NCBI GenBank assembly: GCA_024398135.1
Contig: CP073750.1
Span: 744,001-808,000, forward strand
Source of the DNA: a bacterium SCSIO 12643
GTDB taxonomy: Bacteria; Bacteroidota; Bacteroidia; Flavobacteriales_G; Salibacteraceae
Length of the DNA stretch: 64,000 bases
Direction of reading: 5' to 3'
Numbering within the stretch: position 1 is the first letter of the stretch; each line of letters begins with the position of its first letter. A program made the position numbers and the translations under genes. Shown one piece after another: positions 9,908 to 18,397 of the stretch. The notes under the pieces were generated by a model. The model saw nothing but the letters and a program-made list of their open reading frames with translations, ran no database searches and was not told the DNA's origin.

Positions 9908-11131
9908 TTATACTAGTTTAAATTTCCTTTTTTTCAGAATAACTGCACTAAACGCAAAGGTCAAAAATGAACTAAGACCCATGGAAATTGTAACTTTTTC
10001 CAAAAAACCCACCCTCAACAAATTCAATAATAGAATAAATATCATCCCATTAAAAATAGCTAAATACAGTTTTATAATATTTTTTCCTTCACGACTATAA
10101 TATAGTTCCAAATAGGAAGATATAGACCAAAAAAATGTAAACCCTATTATTAAAACAACATTTAAAATATCATACGTAATGTTGCTATATGTATAATACC
10201 CTCCTATTAAAACACTCACCCCGGACACCGAAAGAACCAATAAAAACAAATATTTCTTAAATAGATCTATTTTTATTTCCTTCTCGGCCCCAGAAACAAA
10301 TATTTCTTTTGATAAAAATCCCAAAATTGCAGAATGGGTTAAAGTGATAAGCATGCTAAATCGTTGTGTCAGAGATAAAAATATTCCATCTTGCCCTTCT
10401 AAATTTTCAATTCCATTTATTTTACCGTAATTGGCCACATACATGATAATAAAAACTTGAAAAATAGTGGGCCACGAAAATACCACTGACCCTTTTATAG
10501 TTTCAATTAAGACATTCAACCTAATTTTAAAACCCATTAAACTCTTCCACAAAACACGCACAAAATACATAATGGAAAAAAGAATCTGACCTATAAATAT
10601 TACCCATAACTCAAATTTTAAATGACCAAAGTAAAAGAAGATCAAAAGGCACAACGATACCAAATTGGAAGTTAACGTAATTAAAAGTGCTTTATGTGGA
10701 TTATCAGTTATTCGATAATAAGAAGTTAGAAAAGTAAAAACCGAAATAAATAGGGATCTTGAAACGATAAAAATTATATAATCTTCAAATGGGAATATAT
10801 AATAATGAATGGCTATTGCTAAAACACCTAGCAAAAATATGATGAAATAAATGTATTGAAAAGTCATTATTAGGCCTTGAATAACCTCCTTCCCATGACT
10901 TTTGTTTCTATATAGGTAAAAAAAATACCCACTCAACCCCATATCTAGAAATGGGACTATGACTGCCACAACTGAATAGATATATTCAATTTGAATATAT
11001 ATCAACTGCTCATCAAAAAAAGACAATACGGCTAAGGGCATTAAAAAAATAACAGCCTTATCTAAATAGCTAAGGGCCATAAAGCTCAAAAGCGACATAT
11101 TATCTTTAAAGAGATTGATAATTCTACTCAC
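9908..11131 (-). CDS. Wzx-like polysaccharide flippase
   Basis: A 407-residue protein with about 12 hydrophobic segments spread evenly and a positively charged end, the layout of the MOP/Wzx flippase family. Such proteins move undecaprenyl-linked repeat units from the inner to the outer face of the inner membrane. The sequence is divergent, as is usual for Wzx, so topology and context carry the call. It is a little shorter than typical Wzx (about 420-480). A 297-base stretch without a convincing gene lies upstream. Confidence 0.75.
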   Translation of the reverse strand: MSRIINLFKDNMSLLSFMALSYLDKAVIFLMPLAVLSFFDEQLIYIQIEYIYSVVAVIVPFLDMGLSGYFFYLYRNKSHGKEVIQGLIMTFQYIYFIIFLLGVLAIAIHYYIFPFEDYIIFIVSRSLFISVFTFLTSYYRITDNPHKALLITLTSNLVSLCLLIFFYFGHLKFELWVIFIGQILFSIMYFVRVLWKSLMGFKIRLNVLIETIKGSVVFSWPTIFQVFIIMYVANYGKINGIENLEGQDGIFLSLTQRFSMLITLTHSAILGFLSKEIFVSGAEKEIKIDLFKKYLFLLVLSVSGVSVLIGGYYTYSNITYDILNVVLIIGFTFFWSISSYLELYYSREGKNIIKLYLAIFNGMIFILLLNLLRVGFLEKVTISMGLSSFLTFAFSAVILKKRKFKLV

Positions 11132-11428
11132 TCAAACCATTTTATATGTTACTTAAACAGGTATAAAGTCCATTAATAATTGCTCAAAAACCAATTTATC
11201 TCAGCCTAATCGGCAATATTCACACAAGCTCCTTAACCCTAACACCTATTAATCTTATAGTTACAAATTGAATTGATCGCTGTGAATTTAAACTTTTCAA
11301 GACCATAAACTATATTGTTTCCAAAATCACTTTTTTGAAAAAGTTTATTTCTAAGCTCTATTACGAATGTTGGAAACATCATTCCATTCCAGACAATAAT
11401 TACAAAATCTTTCTTTTCCATAGCTTTT
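11132..11428 (-). other. Gap in the glycan locus with a possible gene remnant
   Basis: About 300 bases lie between the deacetylase and the flippase, in a locus whose other genes mostly touch or overlap. An open frame of 60 codons (11239-11421, minus) starts 8 bases after the deacetylase stop with MEKKDFVIIVWNGMMFP, which looks like the beta-strand start of an enzyme, but it ends in stops and no frame continues it clearly. It may be the N-terminal remnant of a lost gene or a small protein of unknown role. I see no terminator or promoter here. Confidence 0.25.
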
Positions 11429-12139
11429 CTAGATAATAGCCCTGACTAAATGTAACGCTTCAGCCAACCTTACCCCATTAGCCACGCCCCACATTTTTGC
11501 ACGAATTTCAAGTGCCTCAGGTGATCTAGGATGGGGATATTCTCTTTTCTCAAATTCATATGCCTCCATAGCTGTGATTTTAGCATTTAAATCCTTTTGA
11601 CCAATTTCGATAAATAGATTTGGAGTAAAGTGATGCGGATCAGTTGAAGCTCTCCATTCTGTTCCTGACATCGTTTCAAATGTAATTATTGTTTTAACCA
11701 ATTCATGCTCCATTGGTCTACAGGCCGTAATTACAGCTTCAAAAGTTCTTTGATGATCAATATTTACATCGCCTCCATGATGTGTGAAAACTACTTCGGG
11801 TTGGAATTCTGCCTTCTCTTTTTCTATTACTTTAATGATATCAAGTAAAGCAACAGTATCAAAGCGATTATCCGGAAAGTCATAAATACCTACAGACTCA
11901 TATCCAATTGCTTTCCTTGCTGTTTCAATGTTTTGACGATGTATATCTATTTCACTCTGCCATAGCTTTGGGTCGCGGTGATCAGACCTAGATGTAATCC
12001 CTTCACCTAAGATTATTGCTCTTACGGAACATTGAAATTCAGCTACTAACCTATGTACGGTTCCACCAATGCCCAATACCTCATCATCAGGGTGCGCTAC
12101 TACGACAAATATCTTCTTATTTCTTAAAAATTCTAACAT
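11429..12139 (-). CDS. PIG-L/LmbE family deacetylase
   Basis: A 236-residue zinc-dependent N-deacetylase-fold protein. The N-terminal VVVAHPDDEVLGIGG (AHPDDE at residues 15-20) is the PIG-L metal and catalytic motif. A second motif, FTHHGGDVNIDHQ, carries the third metal ligand. Known relatives remove N-acetyl groups from GlcNAc-type sugars (GlcNAc-PI, MshB, BshB). In this locus it follows two formyltransferase-fold genes and PseI, so it could free an amino group of a nonulosonate or its precursor for formylation; this is inference. Its start overlaps the end of the formyltransferase gene by 23 bases. A conserved C-terminal region (AMEAYEFEKREYPHPRSPEAL) is also typical of the family. Confidence 0.85.
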   Translation of the reverse strand: MLEFLRNKKIFVVVAHPDDEVLGIGGTVHRLVAEFQCSVRAIILGEGITSRSDHRDPKLWQSEIDIHRQNIETARKAIGYESVGIYDFPDNRFDTVALLDIIKVIEKEKAEFQPEVVFTHHGGDVNIDHQRTFEAVITACRPMEHELVKTIITFETMSGTEWRASTDPHHFTPNLFIEIGQKDLNAKITAMEAYEFEKREYPHPRSPEALEIRAKMWGVANGVRLAEALHLVRAII

Positions 12140-12791
12140 CTGATAAAATTGATTTATTTGATTTCAGAGAAGCTCGAGAAAATTCCATACGAAGATACTC
12201 AGTCTCTAAAAATGCTTTTGGATAACCTTCACAATCCAACATGCGTATATAATCAAACACCTCGTTTAACTCTTTTAATTCAGCTACATTTCCCTGATTG
12301 GGCTTCCGTCTTGAGAAAACAACAGGCTCACCCTCTTGGGGAATGGGCATAGGATTTAATTGAATAATTGTGTCTATCATTTTCGAGATTACCACAGCAC
12401 CTCGAATAAAAATCTCCTCCGCTGTTCCAAACAACGATAATGGCGCTTTTAAATAAATAGCACCAGTATCAATTCCCTCTGAAACTTTAATAGCCGATAT
12501 TTGAGTGTCTACATGACCTCGAACAATTAAATTCTGTAATGGACTCCCTCCTCTTCCATATGGAAGATCAGTCATGTGAAAAACAATACACTCAAATCTG
12601 TCAAATATTTCTGAAGGGATAATCTGAGACCAATGAGGAATAAATATTCTTTTTGGCTGAATTTCATATAATTTCTTCAAATGAAAGTCTTTTTCAGAAG
12701 AAATTCGAAACCAATTTTCATTCGCTCTTGCCGACAAGTTGTTAAATAAATCATCATGCCATGGCTTTGAAGTTAATAGAATATAATTCAT
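12117..12791 (-). CDS. Formyltransferase-fold enzyme (Fmt/ArnA-N-like), nonulosonic acid cluster, copy 1
   Basis: A 224-residue protein like the catalytic domain of methionyl-tRNA or sugar-amine formyltransferases, which use 10-formyl-THF. Visible are FHMTDLPYGRGGSP with His72 and EGIDTGAIY with Asp108. The His-Asp spacing of 36 equals that of E. coli Fmt (H108/D144). The Asn usually two residues before the His is Val70 here. I start at the ATG at 12791, two bases from the PseI stop and directly before MNYILLTSKPW; an upstream in-frame ATG at 12830 would overlap PseI by 38 bases. It probably formylates an amino sugar in the Pse-type pathway; the exact substrate is not known. Confidence 0.75.
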   Translation of the reverse strand: MNYILLTSKPWHDDLFNNLSARANENWFRISSEKDFHLKKLYEIQPKRIFIPHWSQIIPSEIFDRFECIVFHMTDLPYGRGGSPLQNLIVRGHVDTQISAIKVSEGIDTGAIYLKAPLSLFGTAEEIFIRGAVVISKMIDTIIQLNPMPIPQEGEPVVFSRRKPNQGNVAELKELNEVFDYIRMLDCEGYPKAFLETEYLRMEFSRASLKSNKSILSDVRIFKK

Positions 12792-12792
12792 A

Positions 12793-13842
12793 TTATAAAT
12801 CGTTCCAGGTAAGTGGGGTTCCTCTTTCAAAATCTTTGATGGCTACTTTACCTAATATAGATTCATAGTATCTGGGTTCCATACCATCACCCGGTCTGAT
12901 AATGCGAACATTTTTTTCCGTAAACATTTCCCCCTTTTTAATCTCATTGACTACATATACCGATCGTTTAAATCGTAAACTGGCATTTTCATCTTTTAAA
13001 ATTTCATATTTTACTTCACCTACCGCTTCCCAAGCACGCTTTGATTCTATAACCAGAGCCTGAAGCTCAGCAGGCTCAATAGAGAAGGCCGCATCTACCC
13101 CTCCCTCTTCTCTGGATATAGTAAAGTGTTTCTCTATTACACGCGCACCAAATGCTACAGAAGCAACAGCAGCCCCAATACCCCCGGTATGATCAGACAA
13201 TCCTGTATAGCAACCGAACATTTCTCTCATATGACTAATAGTCGCTAAATTGGTATTCTTTGGACTTGCAGGATAGGTGCTCGTACATTTTAATAAAATC
13301 AAATCCTTACACCCGTTTTCTCTTAAAACACTCACCGAACCAGCAATATCACTTAAAGTAGACGCCCCAGTTGACATGATAACCGGTTTCCCCGTTTTGG
13401 CTACCTTTTTAAGTAATGGCCAATCCTTATTTTCAAAAGAAGCAATTTTATAGACGGGAACATCAAGCTCTTCTAAAAAGTCAACTGAAGTAGCATCAAA
13501 TGGAGTACTAAACGGAATCAAACCTCTCTCCTTTGCCCGATCAAAAATAGGTTTATGCCATTCCCAAGGTGTATACGCAATTTGATAAAGATCATGTAAC
13601 GTCTTACCGTGCCATAAGGATTTTGGATCATCAATATAAAACAAGCCTTTATCACAAGGGATCGTCATAGTATCAGCCGTATAGGTTTGTATTTTTAAAG
13701 CATGTGCTCCTGCATCTGCAGCCGCATCCACAATTTCTAACGCTTTTTCTAATGATTGATTATGATTCCCAGACATCTCTGCAATAATAAATGGAGCACT
13801 AGCATCACTAATTTCAAAATCGGCAATCTTAAAACTATTCAT
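12793..13842 (-). CDS. pseI: Pseudaminic acid synthase PseI (NeuB family)
   Basis: It condenses a 2,4-diamido-2,4,6-trideoxy hexose with phosphoenolpyruvate to give pseudaminic acid (or a close variant) in the cytoplasm. The protein has 349 residues, as expected. The TIM-barrel NeuB domain shows IIAEMSGNHNQSLEKA, ALKIQTY, PFSTPFDATSVDFL, STGAS, KCTSTYP, LSDHTGG and EKHFT. The C-terminal SAF (antifreeze-like) domain, about residues 288-349, has FKRSVYVVNEIKKGE. The IIAEMSGNHNQ form is typical of PseI, against AEAGVNH in sialic and legionaminic acid synthases. It overlaps the upstream formyltransferase gene by 8 bases. Confidence 0.92.
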   Translation of the reverse strand: MNSFKIADFEISDASAPFIIAEMSGNHNQSLEKALEIVDAAADAGAHALKIQTYTADTMTIPCDKGLFYIDDPKSLWHGKTLHDLYQIAYTPWEWHKPIFDRAKERGLIPFSTPFDATSVDFLEELDVPVYKIASFENKDWPLLKKVAKTGKPVIMSTGASTLSDIAGSVSVLRENGCKDLILLKCTSTYPASPKNTNLATISHMREMFGCYTGLSDHTGGIGAAVASVAFGARVIEKHFTISREEGGVDAAFSIEPAELQALVIESKRAWEAVGEVKYEILKDENASLRFKRSVYVVNEIKKGEMFTEKNVRIIRPGDGMEPRYYESILGKVAIKDFERGTPLTWNDL

Positions 13843-14473
13843 TTTCCTCGCTGTATATTTTTATTATGTATTTCTTTTTATTTATCCAAAAATAGGCCGG
13901 ATAGCGCTCATTATCACACACTCGTAACATATTAAATTGCTCTGCCAAATTTTTTTGAATATCTAACGCACTATCTTTTGCGGTTCTTTTGGCATAAAAC
14001 GACTCTTCTCCCTTTTGTTCCCGTGCACTAACATTGGGATATGCATTTACGAATCGAACAATTAAATCATTGGTAACTATTCCCTGTATATGTTTGATTT
14101 CAGGTAACAGTTCTTGCCCGGTTAATTCCATATATTCCTGATCATAAATCACTCCAGAATCAATAGATTCCGTTGCTTCGAACAGGGTAACCGGAATTCT
14201 ATTTTTTCCTTCCAATATTTGCCAAGTCACAGGTGACCAACCTTTCCCCCTTGGCAAATCACTTTCATGAACCACCAAATTATGGGTATTTAATACCAAA
14301 TTAGAAAACTTCTTTTCACACGCTAACAAACACAAAATATCGCCACTCTCCACTTCATCATGTTTATGAATCAAGGACACCTTGTGCCCCAACTGTTGTA
14401 ACTTGGTTAATAGTTCTTTTGCATAGGGAATAATCCAAGAACCTTTATTGTCTACTAAAAGTTGAATCTTCAT
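13835..14473 (-). CDS. Formyltransferase-fold enzyme, nonulosonic acid cluster, copy 2
   Basis: A 212-residue relative of the Fmt/ArnA formyltransferase domain, more divergent than the neighbour at 12117. It has VVHESDLPRGKGWSP with His69 and ESIDSGVIY with Asp105; the 36-residue His-Asp spacing of the family is kept. The usual catalytic Asn two before the His is Val67. It sits between PseG (4-base overlap) and PseI (8-base overlap), exactly where a PseH acyltransferase would be expected in the pathway. It is therefore a candidate for N-acylation (formylation) of the UDP-4-amino sugar made by PseC. That role is inference from position and fold. Confidence 0.72.
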   Translation of the reverse strand: MKIQLLVDNKGSWIIPYAKELLTKLQQLGHKVSLIHKHDEVESGDILCLLACEKKFSNLVLNTHNLVVHESDLPRGKGWSPVTWQILEGKNRIPVTLFEATESIDSGVIYDQEYMELTGQELLPEIKHIQGIVTNDLIVRFVNAYPNVSAREQKGEESFYAKRTAKDSALDIQKNLAEQFNMLRVCDNERYPAYFWINKKKYIIKIYSEENE

Positions 14474-15486
14474 GATATGTTTTTAAATAGATTTTGATAA
14501 CGACCTTTCACTTGGGAATCAATAATATGCGTATGTCTTTCTTGAATACTCTTCAATTCCAGAAGATTCAATTCTTTCCATGCACTAGCAAAATCTTTAA
14601 ATTTATTGGAATCCACAAATGCATGAAGGGCCTTAAATCCATTAAAAATTTTCAATTGATTATCAGCGTAATAACCAGAAATTATGGGTAATCGCATAGC
14701 GATCGCCTCAAAAAGTAAACCACTTGCTGGCAAAACACCAAAATCAGCACCTTTCATTAACTGACACATTTCAATTTCAGATAGCCCTTGATGGACCTTC
14801 ACTCTTTCATTTTGTATAAAAGGAGAAAGTGAATCCATGTAGGCATAACTATTCCCGATGACAACATCAAACTCCACTTTCGTATGCTTTACGAACCAAT
14901 CAAGGGTCAATTTTGTCAGGTTGTAAAAATCAGCTCCACCAAAAGAAATTACTGCTTTTTTCAATTTATTTTTCACCTCATACCCATTAGTCATTGCTTG
15001 CAAAAATGCTGGTCTCAATAATGCGTACTTAGGACCTAATGCTGTACCAAAACAGTTACTAGGTAAGACATAATTCTTTTCTTCCACTCCTGGTGCATGA
15101 TTAATTATTAGATCCACTTCATATGTTCCGCCACCATCATCTTCTATCATCACCACATAGACATCATTCCTTTTTAGTTTACGACAGTAGTCTAACCCAA
15201 ACCAATATCCATCCAAGACCACAATATCAACCCCTTTAGCATAATCTCCTAAATCAAATGGTATATAGCCTATTCTCTCATCCGGAGTGGTATAAACGAA
15301 AGCCTTCAATTCTATTAAATTGAAACCACTTTCAATAATTACCTTCTGAAGACTTTGTGAAGGAGCAGAAACGGCAAAACTGATTTGAAAATTATCCGCT
15401 AACATTTTGGCCAGAGCTAAACATCTGTAAAAGTGCCCCCAACCAATTTTAGCATTAGCATCTACTCTAAAAAGAATTTTAGTCAT
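14470..15486 (-). CDS. pseG: UDP-2,4-diacetamido-2,4,6-trideoxy-beta-L-altropyranose hydrolase PseG
   Basis: It removes UDP from the N-acylated nucleotide sugar, giving the free hexose used by PseI. The 338-residue GT-B-like protein starts ILFRVDANAKIGWGHFYRC; the GxGHxxR motif with His18 matches the catalytic region of PseG. Further on are FGGADFYN and the C-terminal substrate loop GLLFEAIAMRLPII. It is coupled to PseF upstream (8-base overlap) and to the formyltransferase-fold gene downstream (4-base overlap). If N4 carries formyl instead of acetyl in this organism, PseG would have to accept that substrate. Confidence 0.9.
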   Translation of the reverse strand: MTKILFRVDANAKIGWGHFYRCLALAKMLADNFQISFAVSAPSQSLQKVIIESGFNLIELKAFVYTTPDERIGYIPFDLGDYAKGVDIVVLDGYWFGLDYCRKLKRNDVYVVMIEDDGGGTYEVDLIINHAPGVEEKNYVLPSNCFGTALGPKYALLRPAFLQAMTNGYEVKNKLKKAVISFGGADFYNLTKLTLDWFVKHTKVEFDVVIGNSYAYMDSLSPFIQNERVKVHQGLSEIEMCQLMKGADFGVLPASGLLFEAIAMRLPIISGYYADNQLKIFNGFKALHAFVDSNKFKDFASAWKELNLLELKSIQERHTHIIDSQVKGRYQNLFKNIS

Positions 15487-16171
15487 TCAACATCAACTTA
15501 TATTTTAACTCAGCTAGTAGCCAATCTGTTTCAGTATCAATATCCTGTCCTTCTATTTCAGAAATTACAATATAACCACTATTTGATGTGTAAAGCTTTT
15601 GGTTTTCCACAAATTTCTTTAAATCGCAAAAGTAAAACTGTCCCGCATCATGATACATTGTTTCTAAATCTTGTGATCGTGTATTCATATACTCTGGAAA
15701 ATTCATAATAACTTTGTCGCCCTGAGTTTTTAACGACCTCTGAACAGGAAAGCCAAATGACATTATTGGAAATACAGTGTCAAAATTCCCCTTAACCAAT
15801 TTAGTAAATGCTTCCGTCAACTTTTCTTTTGTAACGAAAGGAGCCGTTGGATAAATACACACTCCGTAATCAAAATGATTCCCTTGTTTAGTGTATTCTT
15901 CAATTACTTCAAGCATTACATCTGAAGTACTAGCAAAATCATCTGAATTTTTCATGGAACGCAAAAAAGGTACTTTTGCACCATATTTCAATGCGATTTC
16001 TTTAATCTCCAAATCATCTGTAGATACCATTACCTCATCAAAAAGTTTCGACTCAATAGCTGCGCGGATGGAATACGCAATAATCGGCTTTCCTGAAAAT
16101 TTCTTGATATTTTTTCGTGGAATCCTTTTACTTCCTCCTCTAGCGGTAATAATCGCTATATTCTTAGGCAT
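15479..16171 (-). CDS. pseF: Pseudaminic acid cytidylyltransferase PseF
   Basis: It activates the nonulosonic acid with CTP to the CMP-sugar used by glycosyltransferases. The protein has 230 residues. The N-terminal IAIITARGGSKRIPRKNIK is the CTP-binding motif of the NeuA/PseF family; YPTAPFVTKEKL and the DIDTETDW metal-binding segment near the C-terminus are also visible. It overlaps PseC by 8 bases upstream and PseG by 8 bases downstream. A second cytidylyltransferase domain occurs at 20576-22225. Confidence 0.92.
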   Translation of the reverse strand: MPKNIAIITARGGSKRIPRKNIKKFSGKPIIAYSIRAAIESKLFDEVMVSTDDLEIKEIALKYGAKVPFLRSMKNSDDFASTSDVMLEVIEEYTKQGNHFDYGVCIYPTAPFVTKEKLTEAFTKLVKGNFDTVFPIMSFGFPVQRSLKTQGDKVIMNFPEYMNTRSQDLETMYHDAGQFYFCDLKKFVENQKLYTSNSGYIVISEIEGQDIDTETDWLLAELKYKLMLND

Positions 16172-17321
16172 TGTAAAATTCGTTTATTTTATCAATAACA
16201 AAACACTGTTCCTCATCTGTCAAAGAAGGAAACATAGGTAAACTTAAGCAACGGGAATAATAAGCCTCCGCATTTGGTAGGTCACCTTCTTTCCAACCTA
16301 AACCACGATAATAAGGACTAAGATGAACAGGAATATAATGTACTTGTCCAAAGACACCATGTTCCCTTAAATAATCATAAAGTTCTTTTCTTCTATCAGT
16401 TAAAATCACATATAAATGATATGCATGTCCAATTCCTTGATCAACGAAAGGTGTCTTGATTTGACAAACATTTTCAAAAGCTTTATTGTATTTCTCAGCA
16501 ATTTCATTTCTTCTAACTATTCCTCTTTTTGCCCTATCTAATTGAGAAATACCTAATGCACAATTTATATCTGACAAACGATAATTATACCCCAATTCCT
16601 GCATCTCATAATACCATCCTCCATGATTTTCATTTAGTTTATTCGGTTCCTTAGTAATCCCATGTGAACTGTATAACTTGAGTTTTTTATACAACTCTTC
16701 ACTATTTGTTGTTACCATCCCACCTTCTCCGGTAGCGATATGTTTTACAGGGTGAAATGAGAATACTTGCAAATCGGAATAAGCTCCATTCCCACAATAT
16801 TGAATCTTATTTTTAGAATCCACAAAATAACCTCCTGGTGCATGACATGCATCTTCAATAATCCACATGTCATATTTTAGCGCAATTTCCTTTAATCTTT
16901 CTGCATTAATCGGGTACCCTGCAAAATCTACAGGTATAATACCTTTGTATGTTCCTTTAGGAGCTTTTTCTAGTTTTTCTTCTAAGAGATCTAAATCCAT
17001 CAAATAAGTTGAAGAATCTATATCTACAAAATCTATATCAGCTCCACAATACAATACCGAATTAGCAGATGCTGCAAACGTTATCGGTGTAGTAATAACC
17101 TTGTCACCTTTGTTTAACCCTAAAACCAAATTAGCCAAATGCAATGCATCTGTTCCATTTGTTACAGCTACAGCATACTTTGCTCCAACATAATTCGCAA
17201 ATTTATCTTCAAACTCTTTAACCATTGGTCCCTGAGTCAAAAAGTCCGATTTTAACGTTTGGATAACCTTAGTTATATCCTCTTCTGTTATATTCTGCCT
17301 TCCATAAGGTATTATCTTCAT
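16164..17321 (-). CDS. pseC: UDP-4-amino-4,6-dideoxy-N-acetyl-beta-L-altrosamine transaminase PseC
   Basis: A PLP-dependent aminotransferase of the DegT/DnrJ/EryC1 family, 385 residues. It converts the 4-keto product of PseB into the 4-amino sugar with glutamate as donor. Visible are the start IIPYGRQNITEEDI, the cofactor Asp in EDACHAPGG and the Schiff-base lysine in FSFHPVKHIATGEGG. It follows PseB by 27 bases and overlaps PseF, so the genes form one operon. Confidence 0.93.
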   Translation of the reverse strand: MKIIPYGRQNITEEDITKVIQTLKSDFLTQGPMVKEFEDKFANYVGAKYAVAVTNGTDALHLANLVLGLNKGDKVITTPITFAASANSVLYCGADIDFVDIDSSTYLMDLDLLEEKLEKAPKGTYKGIIPVDFAGYPINAERLKEIALKYDMWIIEDACHAPGGYFVDSKNKIQYCGNGAYSDLQVFSFHPVKHIATGEGGMVTTNSEELYKKLKLYSSHGITKEPNKLNENHGGWYYEMQELGYNYRLSDINCALGISQLDRAKRGIVRRNEIAEKYNKAFENVCQIKTPFVDQGIGHAYHLYVILTDRRKELYDYLREHGVFGQVHYIPVHLSPYYRGLGWKEGDLPNAEAYYSRCLSLPMFPSLTDEEQCFVIDKINEFYNA

Positions 17322-17348
17322 AACAAATCAACTTCAATAAATATATTC

Positions 17349-18359
17349 CTAAATGGTACTATCCACGTGAGATTTAATTAAACTCCTTAAACTATCTATT
17401 GTTTCCCATTCGGTATTATCTCCAGAATTGTATGAAAACCCAGATGGAACTAATTTGGCATTTTGTTGTTCTATAAAAGAACTCAAATTAAAAGTTGGCT
17501 GCGATGGTAATATTGCATAATAGGTTCCTAGATCATATGTATAAAAAGCATCTGAAGTAGTTATCATCTCTTCATGGATTTTTTCACCAGGCCTTATCCC
17601 TACAACCTTTTTCTCACAATCTGGTCCAATCGCTTCAGCAACATCCATAATCCTGTATGAAGGAATTTTCGGAACAAAAATTTCTCCACCCCAAGCATTT
17701 TCTATTGCATGGAACACCATATCAATTCCTCCATCTAGTGAAATATTGAATCTTGTCATTTTTTTATCCGTAATAGGTAAAACTCCTTCCTTTCTTTTAT
17801 CCATAAAAAAAGGTATTACAGATCCATTCGATCCCATAACATTACCATATCTCACCACTGAAAATCTCAAATCACGATCTCCCTTGATATTATTTGCTGC
17901 AACGAATAACTTATCCGAGGCTAGCTTTGTTGCTCCATAAAGATTAATCGGGGCACATGCCTTATCCGTAGATAAAGCTACCACGTCTTTAACCCCAGTT
18001 TTCAAACAAGCATCAATTACATTTTGAGCTCCAGAAATATTAGTTTTAACTGCTTCATCCGGGTTATACTCTGCTAGATGAACATGTTTCATTGCAGCGG
18101 CATGAATTACAATATCAATTCCCTCCATCGCTCTAATCAACCTTTCTTTATCTCGCACATCTCCAATAAAAAATCGAATCGCTGGATATTCATAATGAGG
18201 AAACTCCTGATCCATAACAAATTGCTTTTGTTCATCCCTAGAATAAATCACCACTCTTTTAACATTTGGCCATTGACCAAAAATCCTTCTAGTCATTTGC
18301 TTCCCTAATGATCCAGTTCCACCGGTAATTAGAATTGACTTACCATTTAAATCCAACAT
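17349..18359 (-). CDS. pseB: UDP-N-acetylglucosamine 4,6-dehydratase (inverting) PseB
   Basis: First committed enzyme of pseudaminic acid synthesis: it turns UDP-GlcNAc into UDP-2-acetamido-2,6-dideoxy-L-arabino-hexos-4-ulose. The protein is an extended short-chain dehydrogenase of 336 residues. It has the NAD-binding ILITGGTGSLGKQ, the catalytic LYGATKLASDK (with Lys), ALSTDKA, and YSRDEQKQ, which is characteristic of PseB/FlaA1. It starts 38 bases after the Wzz-like gene and leads the PseB-C-F-G-(formyltransferase)-I run. No dedicated promoter is evident in that short gap. Confidence 0.94.
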   Translation of the reverse strand: MLDLNGKSILITGGTGSLGKQMTRRIFGQWPNVKRVVIYSRDEQKQFVMDQEFPHYEYPAIRFFIGDVRDKERLIRAMEGIDIVIHAAAMKHVHLAEYNPDEAVKTNISGAQNVIDACLKTGVKDVVALSTDKACAPINLYGATKLASDKLFVAANNIKGDRDLRFSVVRYGNVMGSNGSVIPFFMDKRKEGVLPITDKKMTRFNISLDGGIDMVFHAIENAWGGEIFVPKIPSYRIMDVAEAIGPDCEKKVVGIRPGEKIHEEMITTSDAFYTYDLGTYYAILPSQPTFNLSSFIEQQNAKLVPSGFSYNSGDNTEWETIDSLRSLIKSHVDSTI

Positions 18360-18397
18360 GTTTTTTATTTTATTATTTTAAACTTAGTTATAAGACT

